From Saprospiraceae bacterium (GTDB lineage Bacteria; Bacteroidota; Bacteroidia; Chitinophagales; Saprospiraceae): DNA of 64,000 nucleotides. The translations under genes were made by a program, and so were the position numbers. The stretch is from NCBI GenBank assembly GCA_016714445.1, contig JADJNF010000009.1, positions 620,001 through 684,000 on the forward strand. Reading direction: 5' to 3'. Shown piece by piece: positions 7,882 to 17,668 of this stretch. Under the pieces are notes generated by a model. The model made no database searches. It was not told where the DNA came from and worked only from the letters and a program-made list of their open reading frames with translations. Position 1 is the stretch's first letter. Each line of letters starts with the position of its first letter.

Positions 7882-9429
7882 TCATTGTTTTTTAATTTCC
7901 AGCGCAGTAATATTTCCGGATAACCATTCGATGTTGTCACCTAATATCTGTACTTTATGAAATGGCTGAGATGGGAAAAATATCTCTGTCATCACACATT
8001 GTCCGTTATCAGCAAACAACTCCACAGAAGCATGATCCAGATATATCAACAGGTCTATATTTTCATGCTTATATGATGCCTGACCTGTATGTCTGGCAGC
8101 AAAGTTTTCATTGAAATCTGATTTCCCGGCTTTGGTTCTGTCTACAAAATAGGTCTGCCTCTCAGCATCATATCCTACATCCAGATATTCATTTTTGGCA
8201 TTTGAAAACCGAATGGTGACCAAACCTTTCTTTGGCTTTTTGAATGAAAATTCCAGTTTTGATGCGGAAGGAATAGCAGATGTTAAACTGCTGTCATTTA
8301 TTATTCTACTTTCCATATAAATTATATCTGTCTCCAGAACAGCCAGTTCTTTGACCGGCATGGATCTCAATACGTAATCGTCTCCTTGCTTATAAAGTTT
8401 TAGCTCACGGGGCAGGGTCATGGCGCTTCTCCATCTTTGGGTAGGTACAACCTGTGCGTATTGCCAGTTGGACATCCAACCCAGTCCAACTATTCTTCCG
8501 TCCGGTGCATTGGACCAGGTGACGAGTGCATAATTGTCCGTTCCAAAATCGAGCCATCGCTGAAGCTTCGGGTCTCCTTTGAATGTTTTTCCGTCAAAAT
8601 CACCCACAAAATAGGAAGTGGCTGTCCCGCCGTTGGGTGCCTGCTGCTGAATGCTGGTAATCAGTATCCATTTGGTTTCATTGCTGTCTTCTACTTTAAT
8701 AGGAAAAAGATCCGGACACTCCCAAAGTCGTTTATCTCCTGCTATGCCAAATTCGCCGGTTTTTGTCCATTCCTTCAGATCAGGAGAGGTATAAAAGAGT
8801 ACTTTATCGTATGCAGCAAATACCATCACCCATTTTTGTTCTGCTTCATGCCAAATCACTTTAGGATCTCTAAAGTCCTTAATACCGGGGTTTTTTATCA
8901 CAGGATTGCCTTTATATTTTGTAAAAGTACGTCCGTTGTCATTGGAATAAGCGAGTGACTGATATTGAAAGTCATTGCGGCCGGATTTTTCGCCATCCAT
9001 ATTATGATGGGTAAAAACAGCTACGATCGGATCCTTACCATCTTTTCCAAATCCACTGGTATTGCCCTTATCTACTACCGCACTACCTGAAAATATATAT
9101 CCCAGGCTATCCGGATACAAAGCAACAGGCAAATGTTGCCATTGTACCAAATCTTTACTGACGGCATGTCCCCAGTGCATAGGCCCCCAAACTGTAGAGT
9201 CAGGATAATACTGATAAAACAAATGATACTCACCATCATGATACACCATACCATTCGGATCATTCATCCACATGGAGTCAGGGGTAAAATGATATAAAGG
9301 ACGATGTTTTTCTGATGCATAATTGTTTTTACCCGAATGATTATTATCGGAAGTTTTATTTTTGCATCCTGATATCAGCAGGCTAAAAACCATTAACAAC
9401 AGTATTGGTGAGCCAATAAAATATTTCAT
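7882..9429 (-). CDS. Glycoside hydrolase family 32 (levanase/invertase-type) lipoprotein
   Basis: A 515-residue secreted fructan or sucrose hydrolase. The lipoprotein signal (LLMVFSLLISGC) puts the lipid cysteine at residue 22. All three GH32 catalytic blocks are visible: WMNDPNG with nucleophile Asp57, FRDPK with the transition-state stabiliser Asp188, and WECPDL with acid/base Glu237. Residues about 45-345 form the five-bladed propeller and about 365-510 the C-terminal beta-sandwich. It acts on the outer surface on fructose-containing glycans. No fructose transporter, kinase or SusCD pair is next to it, so substrate uptake must be encoded elsewhere. Levan, inulin and sucrose cannot be told apart here. 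Confidence 0.93.
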   Translation of the reverse strand: MKYFIGSPILLLMVFSLLISGCKNKTSDNNHSGKNNYASEKHRPLYHFTPDSMWMNDPNGMVYHDGEYHLFYQYYPDSTVWGPMHWGHAVSKDLVQWQHLPVALYPDSLGYIFSGSAVVDKGNTSGFGKDGKDPIVAVFTHHNMDGEKSGRNDFQYQSLAYSNDNGRTFTKYKGNPVIKNPGIKDFRDPKVIWHEAEQKWVMVFAAYDKVLFYTSPDLKEWTKTGEFGIAGDKRLWECPDLFPIKVEDSNETKWILITSIQQQAPNGGTATSYFVGDFDGKTFKGDPKLQRWLDFGTDNYALVTWSNAPDGRIVGLGWMSNWQYAQVVPTQRWRSAMTLPRELKLYKQGDDYVLRSMPVKELAVLETDIIYMESRIINDSSLTSAIPSASKLEFSFKKPKKGLVTIRFSNAKNEYLDVGYDAERQTYFVDRTKAGKSDFNENFAARHTGQASYKHENIDLLIYLDHASVELFADNGQCVMTEIFFPSQPFHKVQILGDNIEWLSGNITALEIKKQ

Positions 9430-9481
9430 AATTTTACTTATTTGCTTATTTGCTGAATTGTTTTTTTGTCACAGATGTTCA

Positions 9482-10015
9482 TTAAAGAAATCTGTAGTGT
9501 AACTGAAGTAGACCCGTGTCGAAAGGGGTAGATTTTACCAACACCATTTTTTGTTCGGGTCTTTTATCTTTAAACAGTCTTACCCCATCACCAAGTAAAA
9601 TTGGAATTACAGATATTATCATTTCATCCAGAAGTTTATTTTTCAAAAGTTCATGGACTATTTCAGCGCCGCCATCGCAATAGATATGTTTCCCATCCTT
9701 AGCTTTCAGACTTTTGATAAGGTCTTTTAATGATCCTGTATAATATTTTTCATTGCTCAGAGACGGTCGTGAATTTCTTGTAATAACCAGTAATTCTTTG
9801 TCCTGATGTGGGTTTCCCAACCCCATAGACAAAACTTTATCAAACGTTTTCCTACCCATAATGACAGTATCAACCGCAGATGTAAAGTCATGATATCCAT
9901 AATCTTCACCATCTTTTTCTACATTAGATAAAAACCCAAGATCATCGTCAAGGCCTGCTATATAACCATCCAGACTCATGGCTATGTAGAGTATTACTTT
10001 TCGATCTGTTACCAT
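9482..10015 (-). CDS. Dihydrofolate reductase family protein (RibD C-terminal type)
   Basis: A 177-residue protein beginning MVTDRKVILYIAMSLDGYIAG, the conserved NADPH-binding start of the RibD_C/DHFR-like family. Further family marks are IMGRKTFDKVL, LLVITR, KHIYCDGGAEIVHELL and IISVIPILLGDGVRLF. Members are NAD(P)H-dependent reductases; the natural substrate of this stand-alone subgroup is generally unknown, and it should not be taken as the essential folA enzyme. Cytoplasmic. It is followed downstream on the same strand by the GH32 gene with a gap of about 50 bases, but the two have no evident functional link. Confidence 0.85.
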   Translation of the reverse strand: MVTDRKVILYIAMSLDGYIAGLDDDLGFLSNVEKDGEDYGYHDFTSAVDTVIMGRKTFDKVLSMGLGNPHQDKELLVITRNSRPSLSNEKYYTGSLKDLIKSLKAKDGKHIYCDGGAEIVHELLKNKLLDEMIISVIPILLGDGVRLFKDKRPEQKMVLVKSTPFDTGLLQLHYRFL

Positions 10016-10064
10016 ATCGATATTGATTTAAAGTAAATGAATAAATAAATGCTGTTGGATATAA

Positions 10065-11675
10065 TCACTTTATTTCCGGCAACCCTAATTCGTTAAACTT
10101 ACTTTTTTTACCTGCCAGTTTTTCAATTTCACTCCACTTTCTCGGTGACATCTCAGATAAATTTTCGTATCCATCTTTCAGAATCAAAATGTCATCCTCT
10201 ATTCTCACGCCAATATTCCACCATTTTTTATCGCAAGCACTGTTTGCAGGAATATATATGCCAGGCTCTACAGTGATAACAGAGTTGGTTTTCAAAGGTC
10301 CGTACATTCCTTTATCATGTACGTCCAGTCCAAGATAATGAGAGCATCCATGCGGATAATAAGTTCTTACTTCCATTTCATCCTTAATGATGCCCAACTT
10401 CAATAAGCCTTTGGCAATCACTGCCGAAGCTACTGTATTTAATGCAGAAAACGGTGTGCCTTCCCTGCATATTTTAAATACTTCTTCCTGCGCTTCATAT
10501 ACTATTTCATAAATGGCTTTCTGTTCGGGACTGAATTTGCCTGTGGCAGGAAATGTCCTGGTCACATCCGCTGTATAACCATGATATTCGGCACCCACGT
10601 CCATGAGCAGAAGATCGTTGTTTAACTTTTGTCGAATGTTGGCATCGTAGTGCAGAATACAACCGTTGGCGCCAGCGCCTACTATAGGAGCATATCCTTC
10701 ATCTTCAGCACCGTAGTGTTTATGAACATACAGATGAATGCCGTGTGCCTTATTTTCGCTCATCTCAGGAGTAGCAGATTTGATCACCTCATTATGTGCA
10801 ACACAAGAGAGTTTAACTGCTTTACGCAGAAGGACAAGCTCTTCTTCCTTTTTTACTTCCCTAAGTGTTCTGGTGATGTCTTTAAAATAGTCTATTCCTT
10901 TTGGTTTTATCTTGATGTCAGCTTTAATCTTATTCATCTCTGATGCGTCAGGATTATTGATCACTCTTTTGATAATGGGGTCACTTCTGACTTCCGCATT
11001 TACCATAGACAATTTTTTGCAATAAGACATGAAGTAAGCCAGATTATCCACAGACAAAGACCTTTTTAGGGACTTCAGGAGATTTTGCAATTTTATTTTA
11101 TCTCTGTTGTAATCAATATTGGCTTTAATCCTGAAACTTTCCATTAACCCAAATACATCATATCCGGTTTCATCATCACTAACATCCACCGGAAACTCAT
11201 CATGAATGATCACGTCAAATTTGCTGAAATCTACAGAGAAATCATAAAACTCTTTCCCTTCATAGACATGAGTGAATCCGAGATTTTCTTTTACACCTTC
11301 GACACCTAGTCGTCGACCTTCCCATGTTTCTTTTATAGCGTCACGCTTCCTTACAAAAAACAACTCATTGTAGTTTTGAGATATGCTACTTTGCAGTTCT
11401 TTAAAAATTAATAATACTGCCTTGGGTTCTTTATATCCTGTCAGATAATACAAGTCCGGATTGGGATGATAAAAATAATTTACATCATTGGAAAATACTT
11501 TTTCTGAATAGGAAAATACCGCAGCTACTGAATTTTCAGGCATTAAAGCTCTGAAAGCCTCTCTTCTGCCTTTATGAAAATCCTTTGACAAATAATCATT
11601 CGGAAGATCAGTTTGTGTGCGGGCTATCGGGTTAAAAATTATTATCCAAACTACAAAAAAAAGATATTGCTTCAT
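10065..11675 (-). CDS. Secreted Xaa-Pro aminopeptidase P family protein (M24B)
   Basis: A 536-residue metallopeptidase with a signal peptide (MKQYLFFVVWIIIFNPIARTQT). Residues about 25-190 are the aminopeptidase P N-terminal domain (SVAAVFSYSEKVFSNDVNYFYHPNPDLYYLTGY); residues about 265-510 are the pita-bread catalytic domain. The metal ligands are visible: Asp in LLMDVGAEYHGYTADVTR (two Asp), His in HGCSHYLGLDVHD, Glu in TVEPGIYIP and Glu in GVRIEDDILIL. It removes N-terminal residues ahead of proline, requiring two divalent metal ions. The signal peptide suggests a periplasmic role in peptide use. Confidence 0.9.
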   Translation of the reverse strand: MKQYLFFVVWIIIFNPIARTQTDLPNDYLSKDFHKGRREAFRALMPENSVAAVFSYSEKVFSNDVNYFYHPNPDLYYLTGYKEPKAVLLIFKELQSSISQNYNELFFVRKRDAIKETWEGRRLGVEGVKENLGFTHVYEGKEFYDFSVDFSKFDVIIHDEFPVDVSDDETGYDVFGLMESFRIKANIDYNRDKIKLQNLLKSLKRSLSVDNLAYFMSYCKKLSMVNAEVRSDPIIKRVINNPDASEMNKIKADIKIKPKGIDYFKDITRTLREVKKEEELVLLRKAVKLSCVAHNEVIKSATPEMSENKAHGIHLYVHKHYGAEDEGYAPIVGAGANGCILHYDANIRQKLNNDLLLMDVGAEYHGYTADVTRTFPATGKFSPEQKAIYEIVYEAQEEVFKICREGTPFSALNTVASAVIAKGLLKLGIIKDEMEVRTYYPHGCSHYLGLDVHDKGMYGPLKTNSVITVEPGIYIPANSACDKKWWNIGVRIEDDILILKDGYENLSEMSPRKWSEIEKLAGKKSKFNELGLPEIK

Positions 11676-11797
11676 ATTCAGTTTACGATTTTGTCCTAAA
11701 AATACAACATAAAAAAATATTTGAACAAGGTCCCGCAGAATAATTTATCTCCAAAATAAAAACCATTAGACAGATATGCTTCCGCTATCTGCTACTT

Positions 11798-12358
11798 CTA
11801 ATCGTCTTCACCAATAAGTTTGCCCTTTAAAATATATTTTTTACCTTTAACAACACTCATTTTATCCTCCAGGATTTCAACATCCAGAATGTTATTTTCA
11901 GAAGATCTGCGACCTGAAAAAACATTGATGAGGAGAAAAATATCTGCATCCGATAGCTTATTTAAAATAGAAGAATGGAATCTGACCTTGTCAAATCTTG
12001 CAATTCTTTTGTCATTAAGCTCAATTCTGTGTTCACAGATGTTTACAGAACCCCAAATTTGATACTCTTCAGATGTAGTATCTTTTGGAACACCGGAAAA
12101 CATAGCACTTACCATAACGGTTTCATTATCTTCTTTAAGTTTTTTTTCTGCTTTGGGACTCAGACTCACTTCTATTTCGAAGTCAGGAATTAATATTGAG
12201 TCTCCGTCCAGTTGCAAGTAACCCAGATCATTTCGACTCAGGATATCATTTTCAATCTTACGATCTGTTGGTTTCCCGGTATTAGAGCAGGAAATAATTC
12301 CTGTTAAATTTAGCATTATAAAAAAACAGGTATAAAATTTAGCATTCCAATTTTTCAT
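11798..12358 (-). CDS. Hypothetical lipoprotein
   Basis: A 186-residue protein with a lipoprotein signal, MKNWNAKFYTCFFIMLNLTGIISC, lipid cysteine near residue 24, followed by SNTGKPTD. The mature part has a beta-rich pattern (LQLDGDSILIPDFEIEVSLSPKAEKKL, then MVSAMFSGVPKDT and ILKGKLIGEDD). No family is recognised. It stands alone between the aminopeptidase P gene and the LytTR regulator. Role unknown. Confidence 0.65.
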   Translation of the reverse strand: MKNWNAKFYTCFFIMLNLTGIISCSNTGKPTDRKIENDILSRNDLGYLQLDGDSILIPDFEIEVSLSPKAEKKLKEDNETVMVSAMFSGVPKDTTSEEYQIWGSVNICEHRIELNDKRIARFDKVRFHSSILNKLSDADIFLLINVFSGRRSSENNILDVEILEDKMSVVKGKKYILKGKLIGEDD

Positions 12359-12459
12359 ATTGGTGAGATTATTTTTAGAATAAATTGGAAAATTACAGTA
12401 AAACGTTTCACTTTACATTTCAAACTTAAATTATTTTTTAAAAATTGCTGTATTTTGTT

Positions 12460-13191
12460 TTATTTGGTCTGATTTAATGCGCGCATCAGGGATTCAGTAT
12501 GCGCATCGCTGACAGGAATATTATGCGTGCTTATGACTATGTTCTGACTTCTGATGGATTCTATTTTATCAAGATTGACGATAAAAGATTTATGTACACG
12601 GATAAATTTTGATGCAGGTAGTTTTTCTTCTATACCTTTCAAAGTACTTTTGGTAATGATTGGCTTGGCCGATGAAGTGGTAAATATTTTCACATAGTCC
12701 TTCATACTTTCTATATGAGTGATATCCTGAATTATAACTTTTACAAGCGCATAATCAGCATTTACAAAAAAAGACTCATCAGCATAACCTTTATTCTCCA
12801 AAGCTAAAGCGGGTTGCTTCAAAGCAATACTTTTTTGTTTTTCTTCAAGTGCTTTGTACGCAGCTTTTGTAAATCTCTCCAAACTCACTGGTTTCATAAG
12901 GTAGTCCACAACTTCGAGATCATAACTTTCCACGGCATAACTGGAATATGCGGTGATAAAAATGACCATTGGCTTTTCTCTTAGTCCCTGCAGAAATTTT
13001 GTTCCCAACATACCTGGCATCTGTATATCCAAAAACATCAAATCCACATCTTGTTCCTGCAACAACGTCATAGCTTCAAACGGATTTTTACACATCCCTG
13101 CAAGTTCAAGAAACGGCAATTGGCGTATATTTTCTTCTATCAGTTTTCTGGCCAGACTTTCATCATCCACAATGATACACTTCAACTTCAT
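12460..13191 (-). CDS. LytTR-type response regulator
   Basis: A 243-residue two-component regulator. Residues 1-120 are a receiver domain: acidic pair Asp9-Asp10 (CIIVDDESLARKLIEEN), phosphoacceptor Asp55 in LMFLDIQMPG, Thr in IFITAYSSYAVESYD and Lys in VDYLMKPVSLERF. Residues about 140-240 are a LytTR DNA-binding domain (SFFVNADYALVKVIIQDITHI, FIRVHKSFIVNLDKIESI). It lies 10 bases after the sensor kinase gene, so the two form a LytS/LytTR-type pair. Its most likely target is the cluster it sits in, headed by the outer-membrane receptor gene. Confidence 0.93.
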   Translation of the reverse strand: MKLKCIIVDDESLARKLIEENIRQLPFLELAGMCKNPFEAMTLLQEQDVDLMFLDIQMPGMLGTKFLQGLREKPMVIFITAYSSYAVESYDLEVVDYLMKPVSLERFTKAAYKALEEKQKSIALKQPALALENKGYADESFFVNADYALVKVIIQDITHIESMKDYVKIFTTSSAKPIITKSTLKGIEEKLPASKFIRVHKSFIVNLDKIESIRSQNIVISTHNIPVSDAHTESLMRALNQTK

Positions 13192-13201
13192 ATCACATAT
13201 T

Positions 13202-14218
13202 TTAAAATGATAACCGTAAAGTGACTATAAACCAGCCGTTTTCCTTCCTGATCTCCAGTTGGTGTGAATCCGGATACAACAATTCCAGTCTTCGCTGAAC
13301 ATTTTTTAATCCTATACCGGAACTGTCATCTTTATCTTCGGCCATTTCGTGGGATATCTTATTCTTTACTGCAAAGAAAAGGTCTTTTTCGGTTATTTTC
13401 AAATGTATATCGATGCCAGGATCCGGAACCAATCCCACTCCATGCTTAAATGCGTTTTCAACAAACGGAATAAGCAGCATAGGTTCTATGATCTGACTAT
13501 GAGGAGTACCTTCCAATGTATAACTGATGTCCACATCATCTTCAAATCTGACTTTTTGTAACTCAATGTAATTTTCGACATATAAAATTTCTTTTTCGAG
13601 AGGAATCTGATTGTTTTCCGATTCATACAGCATATATCGCATCAGGTCTGAAAGCTTCAATGTAACCGGTTCGGCCAATTCAGATTTTGAGCGAATCAGA
13701 TACACAATACTGTTGAGTATATTAAAAATAAAATGAGGACTGATTTGGGAGCGCAGAAATGAGAGCTCTGACTTCAACCTTTCCTGATGTTTTTCCTGTT
13801 GCACCTTCTCCTGCTCTGCCACATAACTCAATAAACCATAACCAGTACTTATCGCAGCTACCAGAACCAAAGCTATTATGCCTTTTATCGATCTGTTGCC
13901 TTTAAGATTTTCAACTCCCAAATAATTATTTACCCAGCTAAAAATAAAGCTATGTGAAAAGCTAAAAACCAGTATTGTCAACATCAGTGTCCAGAAATAG
14001 AAAGTTACCCCTTTTTTTTGAAGAATGTTTGGGATAAGCCACTCAGTATTAAAAATAAACAACGGCAAATGAGTAAACAAGATCAGAGAAGTGATGAGAA
14101 CTGCTCTGTTATAAAAATCTGCATCATTCACATTGGACAGGGTCAGATATAACCAGATACCCCATAAGCTAGTATGAAATATTATCTTTTTGTGGATCTT
14201 TTTAAGCTGAAATTTCAT
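13202..14218 (-). CDS. LytS/YehU-type sensor histidine kinase
   Basis: A 338-residue membrane kinase. Four membrane segments lie in residues 1-135, followed by a short coiled coil (EQEKVQQEKHQERLKSEL). The His_kinase block is LRSQISPHFIFNILNSIVYL with the phosphorylated histidine at 162, and the ATP-binding domain has FVENAFKHGVG and SSGIGLKNVQRRL. There is no recognisable extracellular sensor domain, so signal perception is probably through the membrane part. It pairs with the LytTR regulator directly downstream and follows the PepSY gene by 17 bases. Confidence 0.92.
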   Translation of the reverse strand: MKFQLKKIHKKIIFHTSLWGIWLYLTLSNVNDADFYNRAVLITSLILFTHLPLFIFNTEWLIPNILQKKGVTFYFWTLMLTILVFSFSHSFIFSWVNNYLGVENLKGNRSIKGIIALVLVAAISTGYGLLSYVAEQEKVQQEKHQERLKSELSFLRSQISPHFIFNILNSIVYLIRSKSELAEPVTLKLSDLMRYMLYESENNQIPLEKEILYVENYIELQKVRFEDDVDISYTLEGTPHSQIIEPMLLIPFVENAFKHGVGLVPDPGIDIHLKITEKDLFFAVKNKISHEMAEDKDDSSGIGLKNVQRRLELLYPDSHQLEIRKENGWFIVTLRLSF

Positions 14219-14235
14219 TAGAAACTTGATGGAAT

Positions 14236-14784
14236 TTATGAAAGTAAAAATAAAAAAACCAAGGGGAAAATAATTCCTGCCAGGGCAAGTTTCCAGCCAC
14301 GGGTCTTAAAACTCTGTCGACCATTTGGTATCATTAACATACCGGTTATCGCAATGGTAAGCATGGCAATACCAAAAATATCGGAATAATATATCCACCA
14401 TTTACTGGTATCCTGATGTAGTTTTGTCATTTGGGCCAATACAGGAACCTTCCGGTAAGTAACCAGTTCTCCAACCCCAGTTTTAGCATCTACTTTCAAA
14501 TCATGTTTTTCAAAAGAAATTTCAAACTTCCCATCAGCGAGCTTAAATCTTCTTATGACATCATTTATGGCATATTCCTGATTTACCTGATCTGCAAATT
14601 CTTTTGTAATCAATGTTTCATCAGCTGGCATTTTTATGGTAATAGTACTATTGTCAACCTTATATCTCGAAGGGTGCCAAGCCTGACGATGATTCAGGAA
14701 GACGCCGGATATTGAAAATGCAATTATCAGGCCTACATAAAAATAACCTAAATCCCTGTGAATATTTCTTGTGTTTAGTTGCAT
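14236..14784 (-). CDS. PepSY-associated transmembrane protein
   Basis: A 182-residue protein with three membrane segments: LGYFYVGLIIAFSISGVFLNH near the N-terminus, IFGIAMLTIAITGMLMIP and LALAGIIFPLVFLFLL near the C-terminus. The first segment with the following HRQAWHPSRY, the central PepSY-like part (DGKFEISFEKHDLKVDAKTG) and the LHQDTSKWWIYYSDIFGI motif are typical for the short PepSY_TM proteins next to TonB-dependent receptors. Such proteins are often encoded with iron or other metal-chelate uptake receptors and may pass electrons or process the ligand; that is inference. It lies 40 bases after the receptor gene and before the kinase gene. Confidence 0.8.
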   Translation of the reverse strand: MQLNTRNIHRDLGYFYVGLIIAFSISGVFLNHRQAWHPSRYKVDNSTITIKMPADETLITKEFADQVNQEYAINDVIRRFKLADGKFEISFEKHDLKVDAKTGVGELVTYRKVPVLAQMTKLHQDTSKWWIYYSDIFGIAMLTIAITGMLMIPNGRQSFKTRGWKLALAGIIFPLVFLFLLS

Positions 14785-14824
14785 AAAATTTAGAATTTGA
14801 AAGGATTTTTAAATGGATTTTTGA

Positions 14825-17329
14825 TTAGCTTCCACCGAAATCAGGCATTTCCTGACCTTCAGGTCGTTTGTTTGATTTTTTGAATAATGACCCGTCAGCT
14901 TTACCAAATGGAATTTGAACTGTGACTCTGAAAAATCTTGTCTCCCTCCTTCTCATAGACTCTTGTATATAAGTGGGTTGCGTATATATTGTAATATCTT
15001 TTCTTGAATTAAATATATCACTCACTGAGAAAGTCACGTTAGCAACATTCTTGAAAAATGATTTTTTAAGTGCAAAGTCCGCAAATGCTATTCCCTGACG
15101 ATTTCCCTGAGGGATTGGCCTGTTTCCTTCATAACCTCCATTCAATTGTATAGAAAAATTAGATGGTAATCGATAATTTATACTTGCTTTAGCATTGGCG
15201 GCTGAACCGGCATTGGTAAATGTATCAACGGTAACATTAAATTTAAAAACATTGGCATTCAGCATGAGGTCCAGATTTTTACCAAAAGTAAGTCGTAATG
15301 TATTATCCATACCATATGTGATTTCATTTTCACCATTGACAAAAGTGGTAATGAGGACGTCAGGATCAGTCAGAGATGGTTGAATCAATGGCTTCAGTGT
15401 ATTAGTTTCATTGCTGAAATAAATGGTAGCCAACCAGTTATTTGATCCAAAAACTTTATTGAGATTCAGCTCCGCCAGATTGATAAATTCAGGTTGCAGA
15501 TTTGGGTTACCAATAGTAATGTTTTGTCTGTCATTTGACTGAATACCCGGCATCAGTTGTCTGAAATTCGGTCTTTGGATCTTGCGACTGAAATTAAGTC
15601 CTAATTCCGTAGTTTCACTCACCTTTTTGGAGATATAGAGTGCCGGAAATAAGGAACGCATTAGGTCTTTTACATTACCTTTAGGATAGCTGTAGCCAAA
15701 ATCGTTTGTTCCTTCAAGTCTGGTTTCTCCGGTCATATCTGATTGCTCAAACCTTAACCCCGCCTGATAACTTATCTGGTTCTTTAGTTTACCTGAATAA
15801 GTAATGTAGGCAGCATTAATGCTTTCAGTGATTTTTGTATCCTGCGAAAACTCTCTATCAAGGACATATTTGTCACTCTGATAATCATAAGGACTAAAAA
15901 AATAATTCTGATCTCTTAAACTCAAAAAACTTCTGATTCCCATTTCCAACTTGGTGGAGTCATTGATTGGATTGACGTAATCCAATTGAAACAATCCTTG
16001 GCCACTTGTATTGGCACCATTGATATCTACCAGCTCAGGATTGTTTGGCATCAAATTTCCTTCGGCATCATATGTATTTGTATTCCAATCCGCCATGTTT
16101 GATCCATCACCCCATGAGTAATTTGCGATTGCTATCAATGATTTATTTTTTTTGGCAAATGTTTTTCGCCATTGAGTCTCCACATTATTTCTCAAAAATA
16201 CATTTTCTGATGTGGTTTTTCTTATCCCATATTCAGTTTTATTTTGAGATGCTGAAAGGTATTCAAAATTTTGAGTCGTCATGTTATCAAAAAGCCCCTT
16301 ATTTAAGGAACCACTCAGTGACAATGTATTTCGATTATTCAGGCTATAATCAACATTTAAACGAGCCGTGTGAAAGGCAGTTTTAAATTCAACATCACTA
16401 TTTTGATTAAAGTAGCCTAATAAATCACCATTTGTTCGTGAATTCGAACGATAAAGATATCCATTCGTCGGAACATTTGCGGTATTAAAACTATAAAATC
16501 CGGATAAGCTCCATTTTCCTTCATTGGTATTAAGATTTACAGCACCATTGTATCGGTCCTGACTACCTACACCAAAACTAACAGACCCATTGTATCCTGG
16601 TTTTCTATTCTTTTTCATCACAATATTAACTATACCGCCTGTAGTTGCTGCTTCGTATTTGGCTGATGGATTTGAGATTACTTCCACTGATTCGATCTGG
16701 TCAGAAGGTATTTGATTGAGTGACATGAGCGAAGGTTTACCATCCACATAAATAGTAGTACCTTTATCCCGCAGTTTTACACTACCATCCATGTCCACTG
16801 TAACGGATGGGACGTTTTTTAGTATGTCTTCAGCAGTTCCTCCTGCGGCAGTAATATTTTTATCTACGTTAAACACTCTTTTTTCAAGACTGATCATCGT
16901 GGATACCTTCTCAGCGGTAATCTCTACGGTACTTAAAACCTGGGCATCAAGTTGCATGGCCAAATCACCTAAATCCTGTTCGACATTATTTGGCGGTGCG
17001 ATCTTGACTTTTTTAATAATATCCTTATTGCCTATATAATTTATCTTGACAGTAAGTGGGCCCATGGGTAAGTCCGTAATATTAAATTCGCCATTATCCT
17101 GTGTAAGACTTCCTTCTATTAGACTATCTCTGCCATCAGGCAATGTTCGCACCACCATGACTGTAGCATAGGCCAATGGTTGTTTTGATGTACCATCTAT
17201 TACTTTTCCATAAAGTCTGCCTATCTTCATTCCTGCATCACGGCTATTAGGTTGCTGAGCAAGAATAGATACAGATACAAATAAAAAGAAACTAAAGATT
17301 AAACTTTTATTCTTCAAAACATTCAACAT
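14825..17329 (-). CDS. TonB-dependent receptor-like outer-membrane barrel (OMP_b-brl_3) with CarboxypepD_reg domain
   Basis: An 834-residue outer-membrane protein. The start at 17329 gives the signal peptide MLNVLKNKSLIFSFFLFVSVSILAQ; Mets at 17338 and 17365 are alternatives. Residues about 38-125 are a carboxypeptidase regulatory-like domain (GRLYGKVIDGTSKQPLAYATVMV). A plug-like domain follows (GGTAEDILKNVPSVTVDMDGSVKLRDKGTTIYVDGKPS is the signature region, with SNPSAKYEAATTGGIVNIVMKK). The remaining 600 residues are barrel strands typical of the 'outer membrane beta-barrel family' close to TonB receptors. It heads a leftward cluster with the PepSY protein and the sensor/regulator pair. Substrate not readable from sequence; metal chelates are one possibility because of PepSY. 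Confidence 0.88.
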   Translation of the reverse strand: MLNVLKNKSLIFSFFLFVSVSILAQQPNSRDAGMKIGRLYGKVIDGTSKQPLAYATVMVVRTLPDGRDSLIEGSLTQDNGEFNITDLPMGPLTVKINYIGNKDIIKKVKIAPPNNVEQDLGDLAMQLDAQVLSTVEITAEKVSTMISLEKRVFNVDKNITAAGGTAEDILKNVPSVTVDMDGSVKLRDKGTTIYVDGKPSLMSLNQIPSDQIESVEVISNPSAKYEAATTGGIVNIVMKKNRKPGYNGSVSFGVGSQDRYNGAVNLNTNEGKWSLSGFYSFNTANVPTNGYLYRSNSRTNGDLLGYFNQNSDVEFKTAFHTARLNVDYSLNNRNTLSLSGSLNKGLFDNMTTQNFEYLSASQNKTEYGIRKTTSENVFLRNNVETQWRKTFAKKNKSLIAIANYSWGDGSNMADWNTNTYDAEGNLMPNNPELVDINGANTSGQGLFQLDYVNPINDSTKLEMGIRSFLSLRDQNYFFSPYDYQSDKYVLDREFSQDTKITESINAAYITYSGKLKNQISYQAGLRFEQSDMTGETRLEGTNDFGYSYPKGNVKDLMRSLFPALYISKKVSETTELGLNFSRKIQRPNFRQLMPGIQSNDRQNITIGNPNLQPEFINLAELNLNKVFGSNNWLATIYFSNETNTLKPLIQPSLTDPDVLITTFVNGENEITYGMDNTLRLTFGKNLDLMLNANVFKFNVTVDTFTNAGSAANAKASINYRLPSNFSIQLNGGYEGNRPIPQGNRQGIAFADFALKKSFFKNVANVTFSVSDIFNSRKDITIYTQPTYIQESMRRRETRFFRVTVQIPFGKADGSLFKKSNKRPEGQEMPDFGGS

Positions 17330-17364
17330 ATATATCATTGATTTAGTGATTTTTAAATATACCA

Positions 17365-17372
17365 CAAAAGTA
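17365..17372 (-). promoter_or_regulatory. Probable -7 box for the receptor operon
   Basis: TACTTTTG on the minus strand (17372-17365) matches TAnnTTTG and lies 36 bases before the chosen receptor start. No convincing -33 TTG at the usual distance is seen, so an activator such as the LytTR regulator may help; this last point is speculation. Confidence 0.4.
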
Positions 17373-17668
17373 AGGGAGTTGCACTTCTTTTTCAGACGAA
17401 GTAGACCATTCAGGCATATTTGAAGATAAACAGGGTGTTTTAGCTTTTTTTATTAAAGAATCAATAGTAATTTTTCGGGATTTTATACATACAAAAATGT
17501 GTTTCCTAGTATGCAACAAGATAAAATTCTGCGAATCATATTACTATAAATAGTAATATGCATTAAATCAAATAACATCGGTATGTCTATCTTAAAAGTT
17601 CATGTCCGTTCTAATTGCAGCAGATCAAGTGTTTTATAAAAAATTGATTTCGAAGATTTATTCATATG
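17373..17668. other. Intergenic, no gene seen
   Basis: About 300 AT-rich bases between the receptor promoter and the helical-protein gene. Neither strand shows an open frame with coding character, and no strong hairpin followed by a T-run was found. Confidence 0.5.
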
